Assembly (NCBI RefSeq): GCF_014897675.1
Contig: NZ_JABUXU010000003.1
Location: 1 to 64,000, forward strand
Direction of reading: 5' to 3'
DNA: 64,000 nt
DNA from: Advenella sp. FME57
GTDB taxonomy: Bacteria; Pseudomonadota; Gammaproteobacteria; Burkholderiales; Burkholderiaceae_B
Under the pieces are notes generated by a model. That model was not told the DNA's origin, made no database searches, and saw nothing but the letters and a program-made list of their open reading frames with translations. Every line of letters starts with the position of its first letter. Position 1 is the first letter of the stretch. Shown piece after piece: positions 36,267-46,536 of the stretch. The translations under genes were made by a program, and so were the position numbers.

Positions 36267-37655
36267 ATGAATATACCAGCAACGAAAAAGTGCAAAAAGC
36301 TTCGCCTGAGCATTGCCGCCGCATTGTGCCTTGGCACGCCGCTGTTGCCTGGTACGGCCGCCGCCGTGGCCGCCGGCTCGGATGCCCAGAAAGTGGCGCC
36401 ACCGTCGGCTCTGAGCGCGAAAATAGACAGCAAGGCCAGCGACATTGAAAACAAGTTGATTGCGTGGCGCCGTGATATTCATGAACATCCGGAACTGGGT
36501 AATCAGGAAAAACGCACGGCCAAGCTGGTCGCAGACCATTTGCGCAGCCTGGGCATGGATGTCAAAACAGGCGTAGCCGTCACCGGTGTGGTGGGTGTGT
36601 TAAAAGGAGGCAAGCCGGGACCGGTGGTTGCCCTGCGCGCCGATATGGATGCCTTGCCTGTGAAGGAGCAGGTTGACGTACCGTTTGCCTCCAAGGCCAC
36701 CGGCACTTTCCTGGGCAAACCGGTCGAGGTCATGCATGCCTGCGGCCACGATACGCATACGGCCATGCTGATGGCCACTGCCGAAGTATTGGCCAGCATG
36801 AAGGATGAGTTGCCGGGCACGGTCAAGTTTATTTTTCAGCCGGCTGAAGAAACCCCCGCAGATTTTGAACCCGATGGCACCAATACCTGGGGCGCCAAAC
36901 AAATGATTGCCGAAGGCGTGATGGACAATCCCAAAGTGGACGCTGTCTTTGGTCTGCATGTGTCCAGTTCATATGAAGCCGGCAAATTATATTGGCGCAG
37001 CGGTCCCGCGATGGCGGCCGCCGATCAGTTCTGGGTTGATGTCAAGGGCAGGCAGACCCACGGAGCGCGGCCCTGGCAGGGCGTGGATCCGATTGTAGTG
37101 GGTTCGCAAATTGTCATGGGACTGCAAACCATTATCAGTCGTCAGTCCAATATCGCACTGGAACCGGCAGTCATTACGGTGGGAACGTTTCATGCCGGCA
37201 ATCGGATGAATATTGTTCCAGAGGACGCTGCCATGACGGGTACGATCCGCACGTATGATGAAGGAATGAAAAAGGACATTCATCAGCGCATTAAGCATAC
37301 CGCTGAGTCGATTGCCACCAGCGCCAATGCGAGTGCCAAGGTCAAGGTGGTGGAGCTATACAACGCCGTGGTCAATCCTCCCGACTTTACCGAAAAAATG
37401 GGACCCACTCTGCGACGGGTAGCTGGCGAGGGCAATTATGACCTGCAGCCAAAATCCAGTGCATCGGAAGATTTCTCGTTTTATCAGCAGAAAGCACCGG
37501 GCATGTTTTTCTATCTGGGGGTCACGCCCAAAGGGACGGAACTGAGCAAGGCCGCCCCCAACCACTCACCGCATTTCTATGTAGATGAGTCAGCCATGAT
37601 TACCGGCGTGCGCGCCATGTCGAATCTGGCCGTGGATTTTCTGAGCATGAAGTGA
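36267..37655 (+). CDS. Exported M20D-family amidohydrolase
   Basis: 462 residues. Sec signal peptide (about 1-32), then a metallopeptidase M20 domain of the HipO/IAA-amino-acid hydrolase group. Metal ligands: Cys and His in MHACGHDTH (about 158-166), the Glu pair in QPAEE (about 194-198), and the late His in PNHSPHFYVDE (about 430). Removes an acyl group from an amino acid or opens a similar amide in the periplasm; substrate unknown. Ribosome site AGAGGAG. Confidence 0.9.
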   Translation: MNIPATKKCKKLRLSIAAALCLGTPLLPGTAAAVAAGSDAQKVAPPSALSAKIDSKASDIENKLIAWRRDIHEHPELGNQEKRTAKLVADHLRSLGMDVKTGVAVTGVVGVLKGGKPGPVVALRADMDALPVKEQVDVPFASKATGTFLGKPVEVMHACGHDTHTAMLMATAEVLASMKDELPGTVKFIFQPAEETPADFEPDGTNTWGAKQMIAEGVMDNPKVDAVFGLHVSSSYEAGKLYWRSGPAMAAADQFWVDVKGRQTHGARPWQGVDPIVVGSQIVMGLQTIISRQSNIALEPAVITVGTFHAGNRMNIVPEDAAMTGTIRTYDEGMKKDIHQRIKHTAESIATSANASAKVKVVELYNAVVNPPDFTEKMGPTLRRVAGEGNYDLQPKSSASEDFSFYQQKAPGMFFYLGVTPKGTELSKAAPNHSPHFYVDESAMITGVRAMSNLAVDFLSMK

Positions 37656-37857
37656 CCTGGGGCGTTGCCCAGGAGCACAAGTGCCAGATTGGGTAGGAGA
37701 AAAGGGCAAGAGAAAAGAGCGGGGCGCCTTCTCGAGCAGTGTTCACAAGACGAGCTGAACGTCCAAGGTAAATGCTACCATTCGGAGAAGGCGGGCTTTA
37801 AGGTCAATTGTCGGATCGAATGGCCCCTATTTATTATCGTTCAATGATGAGGTAACG

Positions 37858-38493
37858 ATGCACGGACCAGACCCGAAAAACAAACACCCAATGGATGGCT
37901 TTGCTCAGGTTTGTTTTATCAAGAATACGGTGAAAAATCCAAATATTATCGTTGGCGACTACACCTACTATGATGATCCGGAGGACTCGGAAAATTTCGA
38001 ACGCAATGTCCTGTACCACTATCCGTTCATCGGAGATAAGCTGATTATTGGCAAGTTCTGTGCGATCGCACGTGGTGCAAGATTCATCATGAATGGCGCA
38101 AATCATAAGCTGTCGGGCATCTCTACGTATCCGTTCCAGATCTTTGGCAAGGGCTGGGAAAGCGTCATGCCGGCACTGGGCGAGCTCCCTTACAAGGGGG
38201 ATACGGTTATTGGTAACGATGTCTGGATAGGTTATGAGGCGCTGATCATGCCTGGCGTGAAGATCGGCAATGGCGCCATCGTGTCTTCGCGCGCGGTTGT
38301 TGTGGCCGATGTACCTGCCTATACAATTGTCGGAGGCAATCCGGCCAAACCGATCCGGCAACGTTATCGGCCCGACGATATTGCGGTGCTGGAGGCCGTC
38401 GCCTGGTGGGACTGGCCTGCGGAAAAAATAACACGCAATTTATCGATCATTGCATCGGGCGACATAGAGGCCTTGCGCGCAGGCGCGGTGTAG
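37858..38493 (+). CDS. Xenobiotic O-acetyltransferase, Vat/CatB type
   Basis: 211 residues. Left-handed beta-helix of hexapeptide repeats (IGNDVWIGYEALIMPGVKIG and neighbours). The catalytic His is in MNGANHKLSG (about 82) and the sequence around FERNVLYHYPF fits the streptogramin A / type B chloramphenicol acetyltransferase group. It transfers acetyl from acetyl-CoA to a hydroxyl group. Drug resistance is possible, but many chromosomal relatives have other substrates. Confidence 0.85.
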   Translation: MHGPDPKNKHPMDGFAQVCFIKNTVKNPNIIVGDYTYYDDPEDSENFERNVLYHYPFIGDKLIIGKFCAIARGARFIMNGANHKLSGISTYPFQIFGKGWESVMPALGELPYKGDTVIGNDVWIGYEALIMPGVKIGNGAIVSSRAVVVADVPAYTIVGGNPAKPIRQRYRPDDIAVLEAVAWWDWPAEKITRNLSIIASGDIEALRAGAV

Positions 38494-38631
38494 ATCTGGC
38501 AACAGACATTTGCCGGACGTAGATTGCCGGAAAAGTAAAGCCTGTCAATGAAAAACACCCCCAAAAATTGGATCAGCGTCCAACTTTATGGGCAGTAGTT
38601 TGCAAGCGGATTTCTAAATGCACATCACTGC

Positions 38632-38844
38632 TTAGCAACGGCCTTGTTTGTCATGTCCAGGAGAACAGGCGCGGCTGCGATGATAGGAACGGTGGCTTTT
38701 GTACTTTTTATGATGATTGTACTTGCGCTCGTATTTCGGTCCCTTGTATCGATAACCATCGCGATATCCCGAGTGGCGGTCATGTGCTACGCAGCCCGAG
38801 AGAAAGATCATCAGCATCCCGACAACGACAAGCATTTTTTTCAT
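38632..38844 (-). CDS. Small basic lipoprotein
   Basis: 70 residues. Lipoprotein signal ending in LSGC (Cys 18); the mature part has repeated Lys/Arg/His/Tyr (YKGPKYERKYNHHKKY). Ribosome site AGGGGAT 6 bases upstream. Family not recognised. Nothing adjacent hints at function. Confidence 0.6.
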   Translation of the reverse strand: MKKMLVVVGMLMIFLSGCVAHDRHSGYRDGYRYKGPKYERKYNHHKKYKSHRSYHRSRACSPGHDKQGRC

Positions 38845-39099
38845 TTGTGATCCCCTGTTGGATTTACTTTGACCACATGATAATAGATGACAAGTGTCAT
38901 TGTCTGTTGCCGCTTGTAAGGTAAGTTTCAGCTGGGTACAGCAATTGAATCGATTCCATGGCTGGTTTTCTTGGTCGCTAAAAACTTCAAGATGCGTTTA
39001 GGCTGCACCACGTCGCACCGTGCCGGCTCGAGTCTCGCCGCGCCGCGTTACGGCGAATCGGGCAGGATTGCGGCGCGGGCCTGAGCTGAACTGCTTTGC

Positions 39100-39855
39100 T
39101 CAAGTGAGTCTGACCGACATGCCGCCGTCAACAATCATCGGGCTGCCGGTCATAAAGCTCGATCTGTCCGAAAGCAGAAACTGGGCTGCCTGAGCTATTT
39201 CCTTGGCGCTTGCCATCCGCTTCATGGGATGCAGACTTGCGATGAACGCAAGGGCATCCGGGTTGCCTTCTCCGGCTGCGGGGGTGATCGTGCCACCCGG
39301 TAGCAGCGCATTGACACGGATGTCATCTGCGGCATGGTCCGAAGCCAGCGACTGCATCAGCCCGATCAGACCGGCCTTGGATGCAGCATAGGCCCCCATT
39401 CCTGGCATGCCACCATTGCTGAAGCCGACAAACGATGACGTGAAGACAATCGAGCCGCCTCCGTTTTTGCTCATGGCAGGTATCTGCGACTTAGCCGCCA
39501 GGAAGGCAGCGGTCAGATTGACCGCGATGACATCGTTCCAGTTGCGCATTGTCATGGCCGGCACCGGCCCCATGTCCCCGATGATGCCGGCATTGTTGAA
39601 CGCGCCATCGAGCCGACCGAATTCGTTGATGGCAAGATCTGCCAGCGCATCGGCATAGCCTTCATCCTTGACGTCGCCAGCCAGATAAACGGCTTTGCCG
39701 GTGCCTGCAATTGCCTTTGTCAGAGCGTCCAGTTCTGCACCCCGGCGCGCGCCCAGCACCACATTGGCGCCTTCGGCCACAAACAGGGCGGCTGCTGCTG
39801 CACCGATTCCGCTACTTGCTCCGGTGATGATGATTGATTTGTTTTTCAGTTCCAT
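39100..39855 (-). CDS. SDR family oxidoreductase
   Basis: 251 residues. TGASSGIG (11-18), NNAGI (about 88), catalytic Ser in FTSSFVGFS and Tyr/Lys in GAYAASKAG (about 154-162). NADP preference from ARRGAEL. Substrate unknown. Same strand as the LysR gene 126 bases upstream; ribosome site GGAGCAG. Confidence 0.9.
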   Translation of the reverse strand: MELKNKSIIITGASSGIGAAAAALFVAEGANVVLGARRGAELDALTKAIAGTGKAVYLAGDVKDEGYADALADLAINEFGRLDGAFNNAGIIGDMGPVPAMTMRNWNDVIAVNLTAAFLAAKSQIPAMSKNGGGSIVFTSSFVGFSNGGMPGMGAYAASKAGLIGLMQSLASDHAADDIRVNALLPGGTITPAAGEGNPDALAFIASLHPMKRMASAKEIAQAAQFLLSDRSSFMTGSPMIVDGGMSVRLT

Positions 39856-39981
39856 GATGTTCTGCTCCTGTGCTAGTTTGGAACCTGAACTATCTCACGG
39901 CAATGCAATGACATGCTATCCGTTTCTTGCACGGAAATTGGTCTGGCATTTCTTGGCCGTGCTGGCGTGCGCACGACAGGT

Positions 39982-40905
39982 TCAGCGTGGGCTGATTTGA
40001 TTGCGCAGTATGGCGGGCGCATCGGCCAACAACGTGTCGATGGCGACACGTGTTTTGGCAGGCAGGAACCGGGTCTGCGGCCACACTATATATATTTCAG
40101 TTGGCAATAATTGCAGTTTGGGCAAAACCGCGTTCAATTGCCGGGTACGTATGAACTGCAGCAGTTGCCAGTCGGGCAGCCAGGCCAAACCCACGCCGGC
40201 GATGGCGGCGTCGGTCAGGGAATGCAAATCGTCCAGTCTTAAGCGAATATCTACCGTGGGGCCTTGCGTGTTGGCAAAAAGCGTCTGCCAGACCAGATCC
40301 TGTCCGGCGCGATGATACGCAATGGCGTGATGCCCGTTGAGCGCGGCCACGCTGTCGGGTACGCCGTGGCGGGCCAGATACGCGGGCGAGGCGCACAGTA
40401 CCTGATGTTGTCGTCCAAGTGGTCGCGCAACCAGGCTGCCGCTGTCGGCCAGGGGACCGATCCGCACGGCAAGATCCAGTCCATCTTCAATCAGATCGGC
40501 AACCCGATCACTGTAGATTATCTCGATTCGCAGTTCGGGGTAACGCTCAATCAACGGAGTCAATGTCGGCGTGATGCAGTGTCGGCCAATCAGTTTCGGT
40601 GCGCTGACGCGCAACACGCCTTGCGGCTGTAACCGCCCGCTATTGAGTTCGGCATCAGCCGCATCCAGCTCGGCCAGCGCGCGCAGGCAGCGCTCGTAAT
40701 AGACTTGTCCTTCGGTTGTCAGTTTTTGCTTGCGGCTGGTGCGTTGAAACAGCAATACGCCCAGACGCTGTTCCAGTCTGGCGATGGTTTTGCCTACCGC
40801 CGAACGGGTGAGGTTCATGCGCTCGGCAGCCAGCGAGAAGCTGCCGGCTTCGACGGCGCGAACAAAAGTGGTAATGCCGTTCAGACGATCGTTGTTCATG
40901 GTCAA
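39982..40905 (-). CDS. LysR-family regulator
   Basis: 307 residues. Winged helix (FVRAVEAGSFSLAAERMNLT, then RSAVGKTIARLEQRLG) and effector domain. Divergent from the enol-lactonase pseudogene at 41031 and upstream of the SDR gene, so either may be its target. Confidence 0.92.
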   Translation of the reverse strand: MTMNNDRLNGITTFVRAVEAGSFSLAAERMNLTRSAVGKTIARLEQRLGVLLFQRTSRKQKLTTEGQVYYERCLRALAELDAADAELNSGRLQPQGVLRVSAPKLIGRHCITPTLTPLIERYPELRIEIIYSDRVADLIEDGLDLAVRIGPLADSGSLVARPLGRQHQVLCASPAYLARHGVPDSVAALNGHHAIAYHRAGQDLVWQTLFANTQGPTVDIRLRLDDLHSLTDAAIAGVGLAWLPDWQLLQFIRTRQLNAVLPKLQLLPTEIYIVWPQTRFLPAKTRVAIDTLLADAPAILRNQISPR

Positions 40906-41030
40906 GATGGTTTCCTCTCGGGCTACACAGCAGAGAATAAAGGGCGCCCAGCCCGATTCGATAATCTTATACGATTTCTGTGTCGCGCGTAATCCGCAAA
41001 ATTTACCTCTCTTACCAATAAGGAATCACC

Positions 41031-41822
41031 ATGAACACACTTTCTTTTATTACTGTGGGTGACGGCACCCGCCTTGCGTACCGCTTTGACGGCCAGGCAG
41101 ATAAGCCAGTATTGATGCTGTCCAATTCTATCGGCACCACGATGGCGATGTGGGATCAACAAATTTCCAGTCTGTCAGAAAGTTTTTATATTTTGCGTTA
41201 TGACGCGCGCGGGCACGGCGCGTCCGATGCACCGGCCGGTGCCTAGTCGCTGGACCGTCTGGGCCGCGATGTAGTCGAACTGCTGGATGCGTTGCATCTG
41301 GGTCGCGTCCACTTTCTGGGGCTGTCACTTGGCGGCTTTGTCGGACAATGGCTGGGGATATACGCGCCGCAACGACTGGAAAAATTGATTCTGGCCAATA
41401 CGTCTTCTTATCTGGGGCCATCGCCGCAATGGGATGCACGCATCCGACAGTTGCAGAGCTCACCAGATATGGTAGCGGTCGCGCAAGGCTTTCTGGAAAG
41501 TTGGTTTTCTGTAGAATTTATAAAGACGCAGCCAGAGACAGTTGAAATATTTCGTGCAATGCTGCTGACCACGCCGCCGCATGGACTGGCCGGCAGTTTT
41601 GCCGCAGTGCGTGATACCGATCTGCGCCGTACGGCACCCCTGATCAATTTACCGGTGTTGATTATCGCCGGACAATACGACACGGTGACGGCCTTATCAC
41701 ACAGTGAGGCCCTGGCTGCCTTGTTACCGCAGGCTCAACTCAAGGTGTTTCCTGTGGTGCATCTTTCCAATATTGAGCGACCATCTGAATTTATGCAGTG
41801 GGTCAGAGAATTCTTGCGATAG
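41031..41822 (+). pseudogene. 3-oxoadipate enol-lactonase-like hydrolase with an in-frame amber stop
   Basis: Continuous reading of 263 codons except for TAG at 41244-41246. Before it: LSNSIGTTMAMWDQQI and LRYDARGHGASDAPAG; after it: SLDRLGRDVVELLDAL, nucleophile GLSLGGF, AGQYD acid and VHLSN His, all in the same frame. PcaD-type enzymes have Tyr at the TAG position (PYSL-type), so one base change in TAY explains it. The product of the front part lacks every catalytic residue. A restart at ATG 41292 has no ribosome site. No other pca gene is nearby. Confidence 0.85.
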
Positions 41823-42306
41823 TGATCACGGGGGATGGGTTTGCCAGTCCGCTTTGACGTATCAAGGCATGGCGTTTTCTGGCCGATCGTGGTTTATATG
41901 CTGTCTGAAATAAAGCATGGAGAATGACGCGTCCATATAAATAAATAAAACGATTGGCCTCAAAAGCAATAGGGTATTTTGCCGGCATTGCAACTCATTA
42001 AGAAGCAGCGGGGAACGTTTCGGTTTATATTTGAAGCCGAACGCACAACTGCAGCAGGACAGCATACCCGGAGAGGGCAAGGGGAAACAGCGGACCACAA
42101 CAGGAGCAAGGTGATGGCCGCTTCGGTAACGCTTTGACAATCTTCCCTATATGCGCATATTGCATTCGTGACGGTCTGTCAGGAAACCGTCGTATCTGCT
42201 GGTTTTTTTCAACGATGCCCGAACGCGATGCGATGGTCCGTCACTTTTGATGTTGTCGATATTTCATACAGTAGTTCGTACAGCAACTATAGGCAAGGAG
42301 ACACCT
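41823..42306. other. Intergenic region, no supported gene
   Basis: No domain in any frame. TTGACA at 42134-42139 with TATTGC 18 bases on may be the asparaginase promoter, at low confidence. Confidence 0.4.
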
Positions 42307-43458
42307 ATGAATACTCATCCCCGCAACTGGCGGCCATCGGCCCTCATCTCTTGCAAAGCGGCATTGGCAACCGCAGCCATTGTTTTTACCACGTTGCTCG
42401 CACCGCTGCCGGTAAACGCGGCCGAGCCCGCAGGCAGCGCGGGCGCTTCCTCGTCGGAGTCAGTTGGCGATAAGCCCCGTATCATTATTCTTGCAACCGG
42501 GGGCACCATTTCCGGCGCTGCCGATGCACGGTCGGCCATTGGCTATAATTCGGGCGAAGTATCGGGCCAGCAGTTGGTCCAGGGCGTTCCTGGCATTGAA
42601 AAACTGGCAACAGTCAAGTCTGAGCAGATTTCCAATATCGGCTCTCAGGACATGAACGATAAAGTATGGTTTTCGCTAGCCAATCGCATCACGCAGATTT
42701 TTGAAGGCAATGAAGCCGACGGCGTGGTCATTACCCACGGCACCGATACGATGGAGGAAACTGCCTTCTTCCTGCACAATGTACTGAATTCGGCAAAACC
42801 GGTGGTGCTGGTCGGTTCCATGCGTCCGGGCGGCGCGCTCAGTGCGGATGGGCCGCGCAATCTGTATGAAGCGGTCCAGGTTGCAGCAAGTGCTCAGTCC
42901 AAGGCGCGCGGCGTAATGGTCGTGATGAATGATACGATTCACGCACCACGCTGGGTCACCAAAACGAACGTCACCTCGGTCCAGTCATTTCAATCGCTGA
43001 ATGCAGGTCCGCTTGGCTATGTGGATCCCGCCTCGGTGCGTTTCCTTGGTCCTGCTGGCCAGGCGGCTCAAGCGCCGTATGCCTTGCCCAAGGACGGTCA
43101 GTTGCCGCGCGTGCAAATTATTTATGCGCATAGCAATATGGACGCCTCGCAAATTGATCATGCAATAGAGAATAACGCCAAGGGGATTGTGATTGCTGGC
43201 GTGGGCGATGGTAATGTGTCCAAACAGGCCATGGAGGCCATGTTGCGGGCAGTGCAAAAGGGCATTGTGGTTGTTCGTGCAACGCGCGTGCCTTCCGGGT
43301 TTGTGAATCGCAATGTGGAAGTGGACGATGATAAAAGCGGTTTTGTCGTGGCCTATGACCTGAACCCGCAAAAGGCCCGGGTATTGACCCAGCTTTTGCT
43401 CGCCAACGGGGTGAAGGCAGCGGACAAAGTGCAGCAGGCATTTGCTGCTACATACTGA
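42307..43458 (+). CDS. Type II (periplasmic) L-asparaginase
   Basis: 383 residues. Signal peptide (about 1-39, cut after VNA). Catalytic Thr in ATGGTISG (about 70) and second triad in THGTDTMEET (about 145), plus GDGNVS near 305. Hydrolyses asparagine, and often glutamine, in the periplasm. The frame starts earlier at 42247, but the ATG at 42307 has AAGGAG in front. Single gene. Confidence 0.94.
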   Translation: MNTHPRNWRPSALISCKAALATAAIVFTTLLAPLPVNAAEPAGSAGASSSESVGDKPRIIILATGGTISGAADARSAIGYNSGEVSGQQLVQGVPGIEKLATVKSEQISNIGSQDMNDKVWFSLANRITQIFEGNEADGVVITHGTDTMEETAFFLHNVLNSAKPVVLVGSMRPGGALSADGPRNLYEAVQVAASAQSKARGVMVVMNDTIHAPRWVTKTNVTSVQSFQSLNAGPLGYVDPASVRFLGPAGQAAQAPYALPKDGQLPRVQIIYAHSNMDASQIDHAIENNAKGIVIAGVGDGNVSKQAMEAMLRAVQKGIVVVRATRVPSGFVNRNVEVDDDKSGFVVAYDLNPQKARVLTQLLLANGVKAADKVQQAFAATY

Positions 43459-43558
43459 CAATAGCGTGCAGGCATATGGTACGACAAGGCGGTACTGTAT
43501 GCCTGCACGCGATGCGCGTTTATATTACGTTCACCGTTGTGTCGTCCACAAAATTCTG

Positions 43559-44407
43559 TCAACTTAGTACAGCCTGCTGATAGTCGATTTTCAACAGAGA
43601 CCCTGAAGCGGGCGCCTGTTCCAACTGTTTCATCGATAAACCAAGTCGAGCCGATGTGACAAACAGCTGCCGATGGCTATCGTCAAAGGCGCAGCTTGTG
43701 GGACGCGGCACCGGAAGTGTAATCATCTGAACAATGTCTGCAGCTGGCGATATGCGTGCAATGGCCGCACCGTCAAAGAGCACACTGAGCAAGAACCCTT
43801 CGTGGTCAATGGTCAGCCCGTCCGGTTTGCCCTGATCTGGATCAATGGCAACAAACACGCGGCGATCGTTAATTTGGCCTGACGCCGGATCCAGCTGATA
43901 TGCGTAGATGATTCCGGTGCGGGAGTCGGTGACATAGAGTGTCTTGCTGTCGCCACTAAAGGCGAGTCCGTTGATCAATGTAAAACCTGAATCGATGATG
44001 TGCCATACACCATCAGGGTCCAGGCGGTAAAGATATCCGGACCCTTCTTGCAGCGCTTCATCCATCAGGCCCACCCACAATCGTCCGAATGAATCGAGGC
44101 GAGCATCGTTTAGGCGGTAGCCTGCCTGAGCATGGGGCGCCGTTGCGATTGTCTGCAACTGGCCGCTTCGGTTTTTTGTCACAACATCGCAGCCGATACC
44201 GAAGATCATTTCATTAGTGGCAGTTTCAGTGACAAACCCGATAGGCCCGACCATGATTTGTTTGATATTCTGGCCTGTTGCGGGGGCGAATGTATTGAAA
44301 GAAGAACCAAACGTATCGACCCATAGAAGACGCGCTCGGGATCGACTCCAAAAGGGAGATTCTCCAAGTATTGCCTGGCTGTCGTGAGCAATAGAGACGG
44401 CATGCAT
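43559..44407 (-). CDS. SMP-30/gluconolactonase-family lactonase
   Basis: 282 residues, six-bladed propeller. Metal ligands: Glu in GESPFWS (about 15), Asn in RLNDARLDSFGRLWVG (about 100), and Asp in DGLTIDHEGF (about 198). Opens a sugar lactone. The ATG at 44407 overlaps the stop of the SDR gene by one base (TGATG), so the pair is coupled: the SDR may oxidise a sugar to the lactone that this enzyme opens. Confidence 0.9.
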   Translation of the reverse strand: MHAVSIAHDSQAILGESPFWSRSRARLLWVDTFGSSFNTFAPATGQNIKQIMVGPIGFVTETATNEMIFGIGCDVVTKNRSGQLQTIATAPHAQAGYRLNDARLDSFGRLWVGLMDEALQEGSGYLYRLDPDGVWHIIDSGFTLINGLAFSGDSKTLYVTDSRTGIIYAYQLDPASGQINDRRVFVAIDPDQGKPDGLTIDHEGFLLSVLFDGAAIARISPAADIVQMITLPVPRPTSCAFDDSHRQLFVTSARLGLSMKQLEQAPASGSLLKIDYQQAVLS

Positions 44408-45270
44408 CAACGTGGCTCCCCATTTACAATAGCAATCTTTGACCAATTGGCAGCAACTTCATTCATCGTTGTCGCGTGGATGGCTCGCAAATTCCGGGGA
44501 TAATCCACGTGTGCAGCCTCCTGAGCCCGCGTGGCATGAAATTGACCGTTCGCTGCCCGCAGTATCCAGCCTGTGTCAGCGCAATGGGGGGACGCAAGGT
44601 AGGCCAGACCTGGCGCCACCTCACTGGGGCGCAGTTCATCGGGAGCTGTATTTATTCCCCACATGCGTGTCTTGGCTACCGGAGAAATCGCATTTACCAG
44701 AATGCCGTGTTGCTTTCCTTCGCAGGCAAGGACATTGACAAGCCCGACCGCAGCCATCTTGGCTGCCGCGTATGACGTCAGTCCGTTTTGTGCATAGTGC
44801 GGGAAAAGCGCCCGGCAAGAGGTTGTAATAACGATGCGCCCATAGTTGGCGGCTTTGAAGATTGGCCATGAGGCCTGAGCGAGCCAGAGCGGCGCCTTGA
44901 CGGTGACAGCAATCATGCGATCAAAGGAATGTTCCTGTAAGGCTTCGATGTTTTCGTAGCCCACCCATCCTGCATTGTGGACCAGGGCATCCAGCCGCTG
45001 GTCAATCTTCAGGGCGCGGGTGATCAGGTCGTGGCAGGCGTCGCGCGAACTGATGGTGCCACAGATTGCCTCAGCCTTTAGTCCTTCCAGGCGAAGTTGT
45101 TCGGCTGCCCGTTCGGCCACCTGCGGGTCTTGTCCATCCCCATTGATGTCGGCTCCCAGATCCTGGATCAGGACCTTCGCGCCCAGTTGCCCGATACATC
45201 TGGCATAGGCGAGACCGAGTCCCCGACCCGATCCGGTAATCAGTGCCACCTGACCTTCAAAGTTCATCAT
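44407..45270 (-). CDS. SDR family oxidoreductase
   Basis: 287 residues. TGSGRGLG (about 12-19), HNAGW (about 98), Ser in TTSCRALFPH and Tyr/Lys in TSYAAAKMA (about 164-172). The frame is open far upstream, but the ATG at 45270 follows GAAGGA and opens the family N-terminus. First gene of a two-gene operon with the SMP-30 lactonase; divergent from a LysR gene. Confidence 0.92.
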   Translation of the reverse strand: MMNFEGQVALITGSGRGLGLAYARCIGQLGAKVLIQDLGADINGDGQDPQVAERAAEQLRLEGLKAEAICGTISSRDACHDLITRALKIDQRLDALVHNAGWVGYENIEALQEHSFDRMIAVTVKAPLWLAQASWPIFKAANYGRIVITTSCRALFPHYAQNGLTSYAAAKMAAVGLVNVLACEGKQHGILVNAISPVAKTRMWGINTAPDELRPSEVAPGLAYLASPHCADTGWILRAANGQFHATRAQEAAHVDYPRNLRAIHATTMNEVAANWSKIAIVNGEPR

Positions 45271-45352
45271 TCCATCCTTCGCTTTTAACGGTAACTGAGG
45301 ACACAGTATGGATTTGGATTTTCGATATGACAAATATTTAATATAGGCTTTT

Positions 45353-45373
45353 ACGATATAATATTTATATCGT
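45353..45373. promoter_or_regulatory. LysR operator candidate
   Basis: Perfect palindrome ACGATATAA-TAT-TTATATCGT in the SDR/LysR divergent region, with another CGATAT half-site 30 bases to the left (45323). Typical place and size for a LysR recognition site. Confidence 0.6.
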
Positions 45374-45411
45374 GAAGCACTTGTGTGTTCCAAGGCCTTC
45401 AGAGAGGAAAC

Positions 45412-46311
45412 ATGGTCACTGCCAGCAGAATCCGTATTAGTCTGCGAACAATGGAGCAATTTGTTGCGGTCGCAGAAGAGCTCCATTTTCATCGCGCTGC
45501 GCAACGACTGAATATGTCGCAGCCTCCCCTTACCGGTGCAATCCGTAAGCTGGAAGAGGATCTTGATGTCATGCTGATTGAACGCAGCAATCGCGTACTT
45601 GGTCTGACGCCTGCAGGCAAAGCGTTTCTTGAGCACGCCCGTGAAACACTCTGCCAGGCAGACCTGGCGATCACGACGACGCAGGATGTGGCCGCCGGGC
45701 GAACGGGCATTGTGCGTCTGGGCTATGTGGGCAGCTCGCTTTATGGGCGTCTGCCTGATGTCATTCGCCGGTTTCGGGCGCAGCATCCGAACGTTCGACT
45801 TGAATTGCGCGAGGCGACCACAGCCTCGCAGGTCACGGCGTTAAGAGAGGGCGCACTGGATGTGAGCGTATTGATTCCACCTCTGGTGAATGCCGACGAT
45901 ATAGCGTTGACACCGTTCGACATTGACCGTCTGTGTCTGGCGATACCGAAAGATCATCCGCTGGGCCAGCGATCTGATCTGACATTGGCCGAATTGGCAG
46001 ATGAGCCATTCGTTCTTTGGCCCATGAATGAAGGGCGGGGCTTTCATCTGAAAGTGGTTCGGCTGTGTGCGAATGCGGGCTTTGTACCGAGAGTTGCACA
46101 GGAAGCCTACGGAATGCATGCCGTGCTCTCGCTGGTGGCCGTCGGTAGTGGTGTTTCTGTGGTTCCTGAAAGCATGAGTGGCTTTCGACAGGATCAAATC
46201 AGTTATTGTCCGCTATCGACCAGTGAAGCTCAGTTCACTCTTGCCCTAGGCTACCGTGTATTATCGCCGGTAGCAGAAGGCTTTGTTGTTTCGTGCCGAC
46301 AAGAAAAATAA
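45412..46311 (+). CDS. LysR-family regulator
   Basis: 299 residues. Winged helix (MEQFVAVAEELHFHRAAQRL, then QPPLTGAIRKLEEDL) of the CatR/BenM-like subgroup and effector domain. The ATG at 45412 follows AGAGAGGAAAC; an earlier GTG in frame is less likely. Probable regulator of the SDR-lactonase pair. Confidence 0.92.
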   Translation: MVTASRIRISLRTMEQFVAVAEELHFHRAAQRLNMSQPPLTGAIRKLEEDLDVMLIERSNRVLGLTPAGKAFLEHARETLCQADLAITTTQDVAAGRTGIVRLGYVGSSLYGRLPDVIRRFRAQHPNVRLELREATTASQVTALREGALDVSVLIPPLVNADDIALTPFDIDRLCLAIPKDHPLGQRSDLTLAELADEPFVLWPMNEGRGFHLKVVRLCANAGFVPRVAQEAYGMHAVLSLVAVGSGVSVVPESMSGFRQDQISYCPLSTSEAQFTLALGYRVLSPVAEGFVVSCRQEK

Positions 46312-46536
46312 AGGCGATACAGGCCAGCATGAGCTGTCGGGCGTTGCGGATATATTGTTTGTACTGCGCAGCTATGGCGCTGTACACTGCAACGATTGAT
46401 ACCACTTTCGGTATAAATAAATTTCATCCGGCAAGAAGACCGGATCCGCATTATTGAACACTGCACATTGCCCGTTTAATGTCGGCAAATCTGATGCTTT
46501 AAGTACGGGCGCAGTTAGACAAAAAGGTGATGACAG

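Noticed and set aside
40930-40985. Possible LysR box near TCGATAATCTTATACGA
   Set aside because: Only a weak inverted repeat with several mismatches.
45271-45786. Long N-terminal extension of the SDR gene
   Set aside because: It would cover the divergent promoter and the LysR start; the ATG at 45270 has a good ribosome site.
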